Shown: one piece after another, positions 17,119 through 25,964 of the stretch | Numbering within the stretch: position 1 is the stretch's first letter | Layout: each line of letters starts with the position of its first letter | From: Aquibium oceanicum | GTDB lineage: Bacteria; Pseudomonadota; Alphaproteobacteria; Rhizobiales; Rhizobiaceae | Reading direction: 5' to 3' | NCBI RefSeq assembly: GCF_001889605.1 | Contig: NZ_CP018171.1 | Coordinates: forward strand, 930,001 to 994,000 | DNA: 64,000 nt | The notes under the pieces: model-generated | Told to the model about the DNA's origin: nothing | The model's database searches: none | What the model saw: only the letters and a program-made list of their open reading frames with translations | Position numbers and translations under genes: made by a program

Positions 17119-17867
17119 CCATCCCCGCGCTCGAACTTTCCGGCCTGCGCAAGAGCTTCGGCTCGATCGAGATCATCCGAGGCGTCGACCTCGCGGTACC
17201 GGCCGGCGAACGCCACGCCATCATCGGACCGAACGGCGCGGGCAAGTCGACTCTGTTCCATCTCGTCAGCGGGCACTATCATCCGAGCGAGGGCAGCATC
17301 CGGCTGCGCGGCGAGGAGATCGGCGGCCAGCCGCCGCACCTGATCAACCGCCGAGGCCTGTCGCGCAGCTTTCAGGTCACCAACGTTTTCCCGCAGCTCA
17401 GCGTGTGGGAAAACGTACGCTGCGCCACCCTGTGGGCGATGGGCTACAAGTACTGCTTCTGGCGCAACGTCGAGACTCTCGATGACGCCTCGCGGCGAAC
17501 CGAGGAGATCCTGACGGAGATCAACCTCATGGACCGCTGGAACATGCCGGCGGGCGTGCTGACCTATGCCGAACAGCGGGCGCTGGAGATCGGTCTCACC
17601 ATCGCCGGCGACGCTGACATCCTGCTGCTCGACGAACCGACGGCGGGCATGAGTCACGTCGAGACCGAACGCGTCGTCTCGCTGATCCGCAAGGTGAGCG
17701 AAAACCGCACGCTCGTCATGATCGAGCACGACATGAGCGTCGTCTTCGATCTCGCCGACCGCATCTCCGTGCTGGTCTACGGCGAGGTCATCGCCTCCGA
17801 CACGCCGGAGCGGATCAAGGCCAACAAGGCCGTGCAGCAGGCCTATCTCGGCACGGAGGTGGCGTGA
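17115..17867 (+). CDS. branched-chain amino acid-type ABC ATPase (LivG-like)
   Basis: Cytoplasmic ATPase subunit, 250 residues. Walker A is GPNGAGKST, Walker B is ILLLDEPTAGMS and the switch His is in MIEHDMSVV. The signature loop reads LTYAEQ, with Ala-Glu replacing the second Gly-Gln of the common LSGGQ or LSYGQ forms. I recall this variant in a subset of Liv-like ATPases, so it need not mean inactivity. The ATG at 17115 overlaps the LivM stop, and one base of its stop is shared with the LivF-like start. Confidence 0.92.
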   Translation: MTIPALELSGLRKSFGSIEIIRGVDLAVPAGERHAIIGPNGAGKSTLFHLVSGHYHPSEGSIRLRGEEIGGQPPHLINRRGLSRSFQVTNVFPQLSVWENVRCATLWAMGYKYCFWRNVETLDDASRRTEEILTEINLMDRWNMPAGVLTYAEQRALEIGLTIAGDADILLLDEPTAGMSHVETERVVSLIRKVSENRTLVMIEHDMSVVFDLADRISVLVYGEVIASDTPERIKANKAVQQAYLGTEVA

Positions 17868-18562
17868 TGCTCGAAGTCCGCGACCTCCACGCCTACTACG
17901 GCAAGAGCCATATCCTGCAGGGCGTCGACATCAATGTCGGCGAGAACGAGATCGTCTCGATCCTCGGGCGCAACGGCGTTGGCCGGTCGACGACGCTCAA
18001 GGCCATCATGGGCAATCCTGAGCCGCATGGCGAGATCGTCTTCAGAGGCAAGGACGTCGCCGGCCGCAAGCCGCACGAGATCGCGCATCTCGGCATCGGT
18101 TTCGTGCCCGAAGAGCGCGCCATCTTCCCGGCCCTCACGGTCGAGCAGAACCTGCTTCTCGGCATCAAGAGCGGTCGCAGTGGCGGGCGCTGGAGCATCG
18201 ACGAGACCTGGCGTCTGTTTCCCCAGTTGAAGGAGCGCGCCAACGCACCGGGCGGAGCGCTCTCGGGCGGGGAGCAGCAGATGCTCACCATCTGCCGTAC
18301 GCTCATGGGCGATCCCGACCTGATCATGGTCGACGAACCAACCGAAGGCCTGGCGCCGCAGATGGTCGAGCGCGTCGGCGAACTCCTTCAGGAGATCGCC
18401 CGGCGCGGCATCTCCATCCTGCTGGTCGAGCAGCGTCTGGTGATCGCCATGCGCATTTCGCACCGGGTCTATGTCATGGGCCACGGGCGCATCGTTTTCG
18501 AGGGCACGCCGGCCGATCTGATGGCGGCGGGCGACGTCCGCCGCGAGTGGCTCGAAGTATGA
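17867..18562 (+). CDS. branched-chain amino acid-type ABC ATPase (LivF-like) with Arg in Walker A
   Basis: Second ATPase subunit, 231 residues. The Walker A loop reads GRNGVGRSTT: the usual invariant Lys is Arg at about residue 40 (codon CGG at 17984-17986). The signature LSGGEQQM, Walker B LIMVDEPTEGLAP and H-region LLVEQ (Gln in place of His, usual in LivF) are otherwise normal. The other ATPase has a normal Walker A, so the heterodimer may be asymmetric. The start shares one base with the previous stop, and the stop overlaps the next permease start (ATGA). Confidence 0.92.
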   Translation: MLEVRDLHAYYGKSHILQGVDINVGENEIVSILGRNGVGRSTTLKAIMGNPEPHGEIVFRGKDVAGRKPHEIAHLGIGFVPEERAIFPALTVEQNLLLGIKSGRSGGRWSIDETWRLFPQLKERANAPGGALSGGEQQMLTICRTLMGDPDLIMVDEPTEGLAPQMVERVGELLQEIARRGISILLVEQRLVIAMRISHRVYVMGHGRIVFEGTPADLMAAGDVRREWLEV

Positions 18563-19590
18563 AGGCCGCGGCGATCGACAGGGTGGGAAATGCCATGCCG
18601 AAGCTCGGTAAGGGCTCTGGCAGGAAGAACATGCTCGAACGCGTCGTTGCCGTCGCGACGCTCGTTCTCGCCATCGTCTTCGCGCTCACCATCGACGGGT
18701 TCGCCACCTTCGGGAACTTCCGCGTCATCCTGTCAAATTCCGCATCCCTGGCGGTGCTCAGCTGCGGAATGGCGGTGGTCATCATCTCGCGCGGCCTCGA
18801 CCTGTCGCTGATCGCCCAGATGATCGCCGGTGCGACCATCTTCGGCGTCCTGATCACCAACGGCGTGCCGGCGCCCGCCGCACTCTTCGTCGCCATCGTC
18901 GCCATGATCGTCATCGGCATCCTCAATGCCTGGCTGATCGCCTATGTCGAGATACCGGCCATGCTGGCGACATTGGCATCCGCAATGGTGATGGTCGGCC
19001 TGCTACGGTTCGCCATCCTGCGCGGCGAGTTCCTTCTGCTTCTGCCCAAATCGGATCCGACGGTGGCGTTCCTTGCCGGAGACATCCTGCCCGGCCTGTC
19101 CGTGCCCGTCGTTCTGATGGTCGCCACCCTCGCAGCGAGCTGGTTCCTGCTCGCCCGCTCCACGTCGGGCAAGATCATCTACGCGATGGGTGACAATTTC
19201 CAGGCCGCGCGCCTGGCGGGCCTTCCGGTGCGCACGACCCTCATCGTCGTCTACGTCTTCGCCGGTCTGACCGCGCTCGTCGCCGGTCTCATCATGGCGG
19301 CGGCCAGCGGTGCCGTCGATTTCCGCACCGTCACCAACGGAACGCTGCTCTTCGACGTCATCCTCGTGGTGGTCCTCGGCGGCATTCCGCTCCGCGGCGG
19401 GCGCGGCAGCGTGCGCAACATTCTCGTCGGCGTCGCGCTGATCGCCATCATGCGCAACGGCATGACGCTGATGAACGTCACGACGCAGACGCAGGACATG
19501 CTCAAGGGGCTGGTCCTGCTGACCGCGATCGTCACCGACAATTACCTGAATCCCAGAGATGCCGAGACCGACACGGTGGGCGATCTCTGA
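18559..19590 (+). CDS. ribose/sugar-type ABC transporter permease (RbsC family)
   Basis: Inner-membrane permease of about 343 residues in the BPD_transp_2/RbsC family. Motifs include MAVVIISRGLDLSLIAQMIAG (the ISGGIDLSVG-like region), ARSTSGKIIYAMGDNFQAARLAGL and VVVLGGIPLRGGRGS. The ATG at 18559 overlaps the LivF-like stop (ATGA). An alternative ATG at 18595 would remove 12 residues. The coupling means this sugar-type importer is expressed with the Liv-type importer in front of it. Confidence 0.9.
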   Translation: MKAAAIDRVGNAMPKLGKGSGRKNMLERVVAVATLVLAIVFALTIDGFATFGNFRVILSNSASLAVLSCGMAVVIISRGLDLSLIAQMIAGATIFGVLITNGVPAPAALFVAIVAMIVIGILNAWLIAYVEIPAMLATLASAMVMVGLLRFAILRGEFLLLLPKSDPTVAFLAGDILPGLSVPVVLMVATLAASWFLLARSTSGKIIYAMGDNFQAARLAGLPVRTTLIVVYVFAGLTALVAGLIMAAASGAVDFRTVTNGTLLFDVILVVVLGGIPLRGGRGSVRNILVGVALIAIMRNGMTLMNVTTQTQDMLKGLVLLTAIVTDNYLNPRDAETDTVGDL

Positions 19591-19617
19591 CGATGCCATG
19601 CAACCAGGGAGGAAAGC

Positions 19618-20607
19618 ATGTTTGACAGCCTGACAAGAATGTTTCGCACAGCCGTTGCCGGAGCGCTCATGGGCTCCTGCGCACTCGTCGCCTCGAATTC
19701 GGCGATGGCCGCCGAGATCGATATGGCCGGCAAGAAGGTGATCTTCGTACCGATCGCCATGGGCATTTCCCTGACCGAAGGCTGGGCCCGCCGTATGCGC
19801 GAGCACGCCGACATCCACGGCTACACGATCGACGTGAGGGATGCCGCCTTCAACACCGGCGTCATGGCGGAACTCGTCGCCAAGGCCATCAGCGACAAGC
19901 CCGACGTGCTGGTGGTTCACAACCCCACGGTCCAGTTGCTGGCGCGCCAGATCAAGCAGGCCGAGGCGGAAGGCATCAAGGTCTTGCAGATCAATCTTCA
20001 GTCCAACCAGCCGTCCACCGCCTTCGTCGGCGCGAACTGGGAGCGGATCGGCCGCGGGATCGCCGAGGACATCGTCAAGGAATGCGGCGAGGGCTCCGGC
20101 AAGTCCGGCAAGGTCGCCATCATCCCGGGCCAGCTCACCGCGGCCGACAGCGTCATCATGAACGAGGCCGCCTTCAAGGTGTTCGAAGAGCACAAGGAGA
20201 TCCAGGTCGTCTCGAACCAGGCCTCCGACTGGGAGCCCGAGAAGGCGCGCCAGATCACCGCGACCGTCCTGCAGCAGCATCCCGACCTCTGCGCCATCTT
20301 CGGCCACTGGGACGTCCACACCATGGGCGCCGGCAACGCGGTCAAGGATGCCGGCAAGGCCGACGACGTTCTGGTCTATTCCACCGGCGGCGGCGACGAC
20401 GTGGCCTGCAAGGCCATCGAGGACGGCGTCCAGGATCGCATCTGGAGCTACGACGCGGACGGCCAGGGCCGCGATGCGGGCACCATGATCGACCTCCTGC
20501 TCCAGGGCGCCGCCGCTGCGGACGGGTCGATGCTGATCGCGGAATCGCCGCTGAAGATCATCAAGGCCGGCGAGGAGTACGATTCGTCGCTCTGCTGGAA
20601 GATGTGA
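19618..20607 (+). CDS. sugar-type ABC transporter substrate-binding protein (Peripla_BP_4 family)
   Basis: Periplasmic binding protein, 329 residues. The ATG at 19618 follows AGGGAGGAAAGC. The signal peptide is Sec-type (MFDSLTRMFRTAVAGALMGS with an ASNSAMAAE cleavage region). Family features are KAISDKPDVLVVHNPTV, VGANWERIGRGIAEDIV and the late GDDVACKAIEDG. Ligands of this family are monosaccharides, polyols, autoinducer-2 and nucleoside-like molecules. The neighbouring propeller enzymes suggest a lactone or sugar-acid product, which is inference. Confidence 0.9.
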   Translation: MFDSLTRMFRTAVAGALMGSCALVASNSAMAAEIDMAGKKVIFVPIAMGISLTEGWARRMREHADIHGYTIDVRDAAFNTGVMAELVAKAISDKPDVLVVHNPTVQLLARQIKQAEAEGIKVLQINLQSNQPSTAFVGANWERIGRGIAEDIVKECGEGSGKSGKVAIIPGQLTAADSVIMNEAAFKVFEEHKEIQVVSNQASDWEPEKARQITATVLQQHPDLCAIFGHWDVHTMGAGNAVKDAGKADDVLVYSTGGGDDVACKAIEDGVQDRIWSYDADGQGRDAGTMIDLLLQGAAAADGSMLIAESPLKIIKAGEEYDSSLCWKM

Positions 20608-20643
20608 CGATCGGAATCCACCCGCCGCGATAGCGGTCCGGTC

Positions 20644-20665
20644 GCGGGGCTCTCCGGAGCCCCGC
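20644..20665 (+). terminator. hairpin after the sugar-binding-protein gene
   Basis: A perfect 9-bp stem, GCGGGGCTC / GAGCCCCGC, encloses the loop TCCG and is followed by TTCCTT. It lies 36 bases after the stop and 43 bases before the next gene. Because the downstream permease and ATPase need the same promoter, it is more likely a partial terminator or mRNA stabiliser than a full stop. Confidence 0.6.
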
Positions 20666-20708
20666 TTCCTTGCCTGTCCTGCGTCACTGCCTCGCCCGGA
20701 AACCCGCA

Positions 20709-22841
20709 ATGGCCGCCGACTTCGATTTCTCCAGCCTGCCCCGTCAGCATGTGCCCCGCGTCGTGCTTTCGCCGCGCCGGATCGCGTCCGACGTGCTGTC
20801 GAAAGGCTGGGTGGAGAGCCTGATCCCGTTCGTCGCGCTGATCTGCGCGGTGTTGGGTGTACTGGCGACGACGGAAGACTATTTCTCCGCTGCGAACGTC
20901 CGCAACCTGGCGCAGTACGCGGCCGACGGCGGCCTCGTGGTGCTTGCCCTGCTGATCGTGGTGGCGGTCGGCGGCATCGATCTGTCGGTCGGGTCCAACT
21001 TCGCCATGTCGGCATTCGTCGCGCTGTTCTGCTTCCATATCCTCGAACTTCCCGTACCCGCCGCGCTGGCGGCAACGCTCGCCGCGGGCGCCCTCGTCGG
21101 CGTGGTCAACGGAACGATCGCCGGCCTGCTCGGATGCGGTGCGCTTCTGACCACGCTGGGCACCATGATCACCGTGCGCGGCCTCTACACGCTGGCCTCG
21201 CAGGCGCAACTTGTCGAGATCTCCACCTCCGCCCGCATGGACGATCTGTGGGACTGGATCGGCTTTGAAAAGGTCCTGACCTTCCCGGTCGGTTTCTGGG
21301 TTCTGGCGATCGTCGCGGCGGTCGTCTTCGTGATGTTTCGCCAGACCCGTTTCGGGTGGCACGTCCTGGCGGTCGGCGGCAACCGCAAGGCTGCGCGCCA
21401 CGGCGGCATCCGCGTCAAGTCGACGATCTTCTTCGCCTATGTCCTGGCCGGCGCCATCGTCGGCCTGGCGGGGTTCCTGTATGCCGCGCGGCAGAACAGC
21501 GTCGGCTCCGACACCGGTATCGGCCTGGAGTTCTTCGCGCTTACGGCGCTCGTGGTCGGCCTCGGCGGCTTCGTGCCCGGCCGTGGCGCGGTGATCTCAG
21601 TGCTCATCGGCTTCGCCACGATCTACATTCTGAACAACGCGATGGTGAACGCCGGCTTCCGCGGCGATTTCGTCCAGCTCTCCATGGGCGCGATCATCCT
21701 CGTCATCCTCGCCATCGACGTGAAGTTCCGCAAGAACCGGCACCGCCTGCTGGCCTCGACCTATCTCGATCCGACCGCCTTCGAAACCGAAACGGTCAAG
21801 GGCATGCAGGGGCTGATGCCCGACGAGGTCGAACCGAAGCTGAGGCAGGCGCAGACCCTCGTCGCCGGCCAGGTCGACGGGCCGGAGGACGTGCTGCTCG
21901 ATACCGACGGCAACATCTATTGCGGCAGCCGCGACGGCTACCTCTTCAGGATCGCGGCACCGGAGTATTCGAAGGCCGAGGTGCTCGCCAAGATCGGCGG
22001 CCGTCCGCTCGGCCTCGCTTTCGATCGTGAGGGACGCATCGTCGTGTGCGTCGCCGGCATGGGTCTGGTGCGTGTCACCATGGACGGCAAGAGCGAACTC
22101 CTCACCGATCAAACGGAACGCAGTCTGTTCAGCGTCCAGGACGACACGACCATCCGCATGGCCGACGACCTCGACATCGCGCCCGACGGCACGATCTACT
22201 TCACCGATGCGACCAAGCGCTACGACATCGAGAACTGGGGCCTCGACCTTCTCGAAGGCAGGCCCAACGGCCGCCTGCTCTCCTATGATCCGGCCACGCG
22301 GAAGACGCGCACCGTCTGTGACAACCTCCGCTTTCCCAATGGCGTCTGCCTCACCCACGACGGCCGACACCTCCTGGTGGCAAGCACCTGGGAATGCTCG
22401 ATCCTGATCTTCGATCTGGCGCGGCTGTCTGACGGACCCCGCGTCTTCGCCAGCGGCCTGCCGGGCTATCCCGACAACGTCAACCGCGCCTCCGACGGCG
22501 GATACTGGGTGGCGCTGGCCGGCATGCGCAATCCGGTCTTCGACGAGGTCATGCGCCATCCCGGTCTGCGCCGGCGCATGACCCGACGTGTTCCGCCGAC
22601 CAACTGGCTGTTCGGCAACCTCAACATCGGCGGCGTCCTGAAAGTCGACGGCAAGGGCAGGATCGTCGACGCACTCTGGGATGCGCCGGACGGACCGCTC
22701 TACATGATCACGTCGATGCGCGAGCACGAGGGTTCGCTCTATCTCGGCGGTGTCACCAACGACAAGATCGGCCGCCTGAAGCTCGAAGGCGCCGACGAGA
22801 CCTGGCGGGGACCGGACAGCTACTGGGGGGCGGCGCGATGA
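20709..22841 (+). CDS. RbsC-type ABC permease fused to a strictosidine-synthase/SMP-30-like beta-propeller
   Basis: One 710-residue protein. Residues about 1-340 are a sugar-type permease (AVGGIDLSVGSNFAMSAF, FGWHVLAVGGNRKAARHGGI, VVGLGGFVPGRGAVIS) ending in the basic stretch VKFRKNRHR. Residues about 380-710 are a six-bladed-propeller domain: GPEDVLLDTDGNIYCGSRDG, PLGLAFDREGRIVVC, MADDLDIAPDGTIYFTDA, LRFPNGVCLTHDGRHLLV, PDNVNRASDGGYWVALAG and YMITSMREHEGSLYLGG. The last blocks match strictosidine-synthase-like lactonases more closely than gluconolactonase. No stop or frameshift separates the parts. The propeller should face the cytosol. The ATG at 20709 has only a weak ribosome site; a TTG at 20670 is an alternative. 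Confidence 0.9.
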   Translation: MAADFDFSSLPRQHVPRVVLSPRRIASDVLSKGWVESLIPFVALICAVLGVLATTEDYFSAANVRNLAQYAADGGLVVLALLIVVAVGGIDLSVGSNFAMSAFVALFCFHILELPVPAALAATLAAGALVGVVNGTIAGLLGCGALLTTLGTMITVRGLYTLASQAQLVEISTSARMDDLWDWIGFEKVLTFPVGFWVLAIVAAVVFVMFRQTRFGWHVLAVGGNRKAARHGGIRVKSTIFFAYVLAGAIVGLAGFLYAARQNSVGSDTGIGLEFFALTALVVGLGGFVPGRGAVISVLIGFATIYILNNAMVNAGFRGDFVQLSMGAIILVILAIDVKFRKNRHRLLASTYLDPTAFETETVKGMQGLMPDEVEPKLRQAQTLVAGQVDGPEDVLLDTDGNIYCGSRDGYLFRIAAPEYSKAEVLAKIGGRPLGLAFDREGRIVVCVAGMGLVRVTMDGKSELLTDQTERSLFSVQDDTTIRMADDLDIAPDGTIYFTDATKRYDIENWGLDLLEGRPNGRLLSYDPATRKTRTVCDNLRFPNGVCLTHDGRHLLVASTWECSILIFDLARLSDGPRVFASGLPGYPDNVNRASDGGYWVALAGMRNPVFDEVMRHPGLRRRMTRRVPPTNWLFGNLNIGGVLKVDGKGRIVDALWDAPDGPLYMITSMREHEGSLYLGGVTNDKIGRLKLEGADETWRGPDSYWGAAR

Positions 22842-23881
22842 TGTCGTTCTTCCGCACCCGGCGCCAGGAGCCGCCGTCGATGACGCTGGAGGGGATGCTC
22901 GGCCCCAACGGCCGCCTCGACGAGGCGCGGGGCATGAATGTCAATGCCCCTGACGCGCTGTGCGTCGCAGCCGATGGCCGACTGCTCTTCAGCGACGGCT
23001 CAAGCGTGATGGCGCTGACGGCTTGGGGCGGCGAGCCCGAACTGTTTGCGGGTTTCGACACGCCCGTCACTGCGCTCTGCCAAGGCTTCGGCGGGTTCGT
23101 CGCCGTGGGTCTTGCCGGTGGAATCCTGGCGGTTCTCGACGATACGGGCCGGCGAACCGAAAACTGGTCGCTGCCGGCTGGGCAACCCGCCTCCATCGTC
23201 GATTGCGCCTTTACTTCTGACGGTCACCTGCTGTTGGTCGATTGCGGATACCAGTCGAGCGAAAATCTTCTCGCGATGGCGGCCTGGGACGAGGAGGCGC
23301 GCGGTCGACTGCTCGCGCTGAGCCGCACGGGCGAGTTGCGTGTCATGGCGGCCGGCCTGCATTGCCCCATGGGCATCTGCCTCGATCCGGACGGTGCGCC
23401 GCTTGTTTCGTTGCTCGAAAGGGCAATGATCGTCGATGCTGGCGGAAAGCCGCGGCAGGCGGGCTACCCCGGCTATCTCGGCCGCCCGCGGCGCACGGGA
23501 GCCGGCTATGCCATTGCCTGCTGGTCGCGGCGCGATCCGCTGATCGAGTTCCTCAAGACCGAACAGACCTTCGTGGAAAAGATGAAGGCGACCATCGAAC
23601 CCCGCCACTGGATCGGCCCGCGCATCAAGCCGGAATTCAGCCACGACTTCCCCATCGAACTCGGCGCGACCCGCTTGTTTGGCGAGGTGAAGCCCTGGGC
23701 GCCTTCCTTCTCCTACGGGCTGGTCATCGAGACGGACGAGACCCTGATGCCGATCGGATCCATGCAGTCGCGCGCCAACGGCCATCGCCACGGCATCTGC
23801 GACGTCGCGGTCTGGAACGGTGAGCTGGTCGCGGTCAGCAAGGGCAGCGGCGAAATCCTGAATCTCGGAAGCCGCGCATGA
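22838..23881 (+). CDS. SMP-30/strictosidine-synthase-like beta-propeller protein
   Basis: A 347-residue soluble protein without signal peptide or membrane helix. It is more divergent than the propeller at the end of the preceding gene but shows repeated blade-like motifs: PDALCVAADGRLLFSDGSSV, ADCAFTSDGHLLLVDCG-type strands and PMGICLDPDGAPLVS. It ends with HGICDVAVWNGELVAVSKG. It may be a partner or second lactonase/esterase acting on the imported compound. Start and stop overlap the flanking genes by four bases each (ATGA), so it is tightly co-translated with the transporter. The substrate is not inferable. Confidence 0.8.
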   Translation: MMSFFRTRRQEPPSMTLEGMLGPNGRLDEARGMNVNAPDALCVAADGRLLFSDGSSVMALTAWGGEPELFAGFDTPVTALCQGFGGFVAVGLAGGILAVLDDTGRRTENWSLPAGQPASIVDCAFTSDGHLLLVDCGYQSSENLLAMAAWDEEARGRLLALSRTGELRVMAAGLHCPMGICLDPDGAPLVSLLERAMIVDAGGKPRQAGYPGYLGRPRRTGAGYAIACWSRRDPLIEFLKTEQTFVEKMKATIEPRHWIGPRIKPEFSHDFPIELGATRLFGEVKPWAPSFSYGLVIETDETLMPIGSMQSRANGHRHGICDVAVWNGELVAVSKGSGEILNLGSRA

Positions 23882-25383
23882 ACACCGAGCCACTCCGCCC
23901 AGTCGTCAGTCTCGAGAAGGCCACCAAGACCTATGGTGGTATCGCCGCCCTCGCCGAGGCCGATTTCGAACTCTATGCCGGCGAGATCCACGCCCTGGTG
24001 GGCGAGAATGGTGCTGGCAAGTCGACGCTTTGCAAGCTGATTGCCGGCGTGGTGGTCCCGACGGAAGGTGTTCTGCGGGTCGACGGCGAACCCGTCGCCT
24101 TCTCCGCCCCCAAGGACGCCAGCGCGCGTGGCATCTCCATGGTCTACCAGGAGACCAGCCTTGTCCCGCAGCTGACCGTCGCCCAGAACATCGTGCTCGG
24201 CCGCGAACAGGTGTTCAACTCGGTTCGCAAGGTGCGCAACGCCGCCCGGCAGGTGCTGCAGAGGCTCAACTTTAAAGTCGATCCCTCTCAGCTTGCCGGT
24301 TCGCTCTCCGCCGCCAAGCGGCAGATGGTGGAGATCGCCCGCGCAGTGCTGAACGAGGCGCGCGTCATTATTCTCGACGAGCCGACGGCCGCGCTGACGC
24401 CGGAGGAGACCGACCACCTCTTCGATTTGATGAAATCCTTGCAGCGCAGTGGCGTCGCGATCATCTTCATCTCGCACGCCCTGGAAGAGGCGCTGACCCA
24501 CGCCGACCGGATTTCCGTGCTGCGCAACGGCCGCATGATGGTCACCGGCCCGGCATCCGACTTCGACCGTGCGCGCCTGATCCGCCACATGATCGGCGAG
24601 GAGTTGGAGGAGCACGGCGCCACGACCGCCAAGGCCCGCGCGGTGCGCTCGGCCTTGCCCGTTCTGCGGGTGGAAAACATCCGCATGGGCTCCATGGTCA
24701 ACAACATGTCCTTCTCGATCTTCCCGGGCGAGATCACCGGCATCGCCGGACTGATCGGCTCCGGGCGCAGCGAGGTGGCCAAGGTCATCATGGGCCACAC
24801 CAAGCGCAATTTCGGCGGCGGCCGCATCTGGCTCGACGGCAAGGAGGTGCGCTACTCGATCCCCGCCCACGCGGTGGCGGACGGCATCGCCTATATCAGC
24901 GAGGATCGAAAGCTCGACGGGTTCTTCGAGACGCTGAGCGTCACCGACAACATCGGGCTCGGCTGGCTCGCCAAGTTCGGCCGGCGCACCCTGCTCGCGC
25001 CCTTCGCCCGCATGCATGGAATCGCGCGCGAATGGGAGGAACGGCTGTCGATCCGCGGCATCGGCAGCGGCCAGCCGGTCCTGCACCTGTCGGGCGGCAA
25101 TCAGCAGAAGGTGGTCATCGCCAAGTCGCTGGCGCAGCAGCCGAGGCTGGTCATCTTCGACGAACCGACGCGCGGCGTCGATGTCGGCGCCATCGCAGAG
25201 ATCCGCAAGATCATCCGCGACATCGCTGACACCGGAGCGGGTGTCATCCTGATCTCTTCATACCTGCCAGAGATTCTCGATCTGTCGGACCGCATCCTGG
25301 TGGCCAAGTCCGGCACCATCGCCGCCGAGTTCTCACGCGCGGAAGCAACCGCCGAGCGGATCCTCCACGCGGCCGTGCACTGA
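23878..25383 (+). CDS. sugar-type ABC transporter ATP-binding protein with two ATPase domains (RbsA/MglA type)
   Basis: The double ATPase (501 residues) energises the ribose-type importer. Domain 1 has Walker A GENGAGKST, signature LSAAKRQMVEIARA and Walker B VIILDEPTAAL. Domain 2 has the degenerate Walker A GLIGSGRSEV normal for this family, signature LSGGNQQKVVIAKSL and Walker B LVIFDEPTRGVDVG. Thus only one canonical ATP site is expected, as in RbsA. It is the last gene of the long plus-strand operon and ends 31 bases before the convergent deaminase gene. Confidence 0.92.
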   Translation: MNTEPLRPVVSLEKATKTYGGIAALAEADFELYAGEIHALVGENGAGKSTLCKLIAGVVVPTEGVLRVDGEPVAFSAPKDASARGISMVYQETSLVPQLTVAQNIVLGREQVFNSVRKVRNAARQVLQRLNFKVDPSQLAGSLSAAKRQMVEIARAVLNEARVIILDEPTAALTPEETDHLFDLMKSLQRSGVAIIFISHALEEALTHADRISVLRNGRMMVTGPASDFDRARLIRHMIGEELEEHGATTAKARAVRSALPVLRVENIRMGSMVNNMSFSIFPGEITGIAGLIGSGRSEVAKVIMGHTKRNFGGGRIWLDGKEVRYSIPAHAVADGIAYISEDRKLDGFFETLSVTDNIGLGWLAKFGRRTLLAPFARMHGIAREWEERLSIRGIGSGQPVLHLSGGNQQKVVIAKSLAQQPRLVIFDEPTRGVDVGAIAEIRKIIRDIADTGAGVILISSYLPEILDLSDRILVAKSGTIAAEFSRAEATAERILHAAVH

Positions 25384-25414
25384 GGCGAAGCCTCGGGCCT
25401 TTATTGGGCGCTGG

Positions 25415-25903
25415 CTATAGCCCGCTCCAGAACCCTTCGTGCACCTTGGCGGATTCCTCGGCGAGCAGCGGCCCGACAACCTCGACCTTCCGCTGGCCCG
25501 AGGCGAAGACCGCGCTGCAGGGCAGGTCCATCGTCAGGTTCTCCGGATCGGGCCCGATCAGGTCCTTCAGCGCCTTCTCGCTCATCCCGTGCACGACGCA
25601 GCCGACACCGGTCCAGTAGACCGATCCGGCGCACATCGCGCAGGGTTCCGCGCTCGTGTACATCGTGCAGCCGGCGAGGAAGTCGACATCGTATCGCAGC
25701 GACGCCTCGGTCATCAGGTTGCGTTCGGCATGACCCGTCCGGTCGCCTTTGGTACCGCAGGTGTTCATCGCCTCGAGGAGCACGTTTCCGTCCGCATCCG
25801 CGAGAAGCGCGCCGAAAGGGTGGTCTCCGCGGGCGCGGGATTCGCTCGCCAGTTCGATCGTGCGTCCAAGCAGTTCGAGGTCGCGCGCGCTGCTGATCGG
25901 CAT
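25415..25903 (-). CDS. nucleoside/guanine deaminase, CMP/dCMP-deaminase zinc family
   Basis: A cytosolic zinc hydrolase of 162 residues that removes an amino group from a nucleobase or nucleoside. The zinc/catalytic motif is HAE (His about 58, Glu about 60) and PCAMC (Cys about 88 and 91). The HPFGALLAD segment is typical of guanine/nucleoside deaminases rather than tRNA adenosine deaminase TadA. It is transcribed away from the NMT1-type transporter operon, whose amidohydrolase also deaminates purines in related proteins, so a shared purine-scavenging role is likely. Guanine, cytosine and modified bases cannot be distinguished here. Confidence 0.88.
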   Translation of the reverse strand: MPISSARDLELLGRTIELASESRARGDHPFGALLADADGNVLLEAMNTCGTKGDRTGHAERNLMTEASLRYDVDFLAGCTMYTSAEPCAMCAGSVYWTGVGCVVHGMSEKALKDLIGPDPENLTMDLPCSAVFASGQRKVEVVGPLLAEESAKVHEGFWSGL

Positions 25904-25964
25904 TCTTCACTCTCCGTTCGACGGGCGGATTCCTACCCCCGGCGAGCAAAGCCGGCAAGGGATC

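Noticed and set aside
19003-21075. Minus-strand open frame of 690 codons opposite the ribose-type importer genes
   Set aside because: It crosses three well-supported genes and has no domain pattern; an antisense artefact of high GC.
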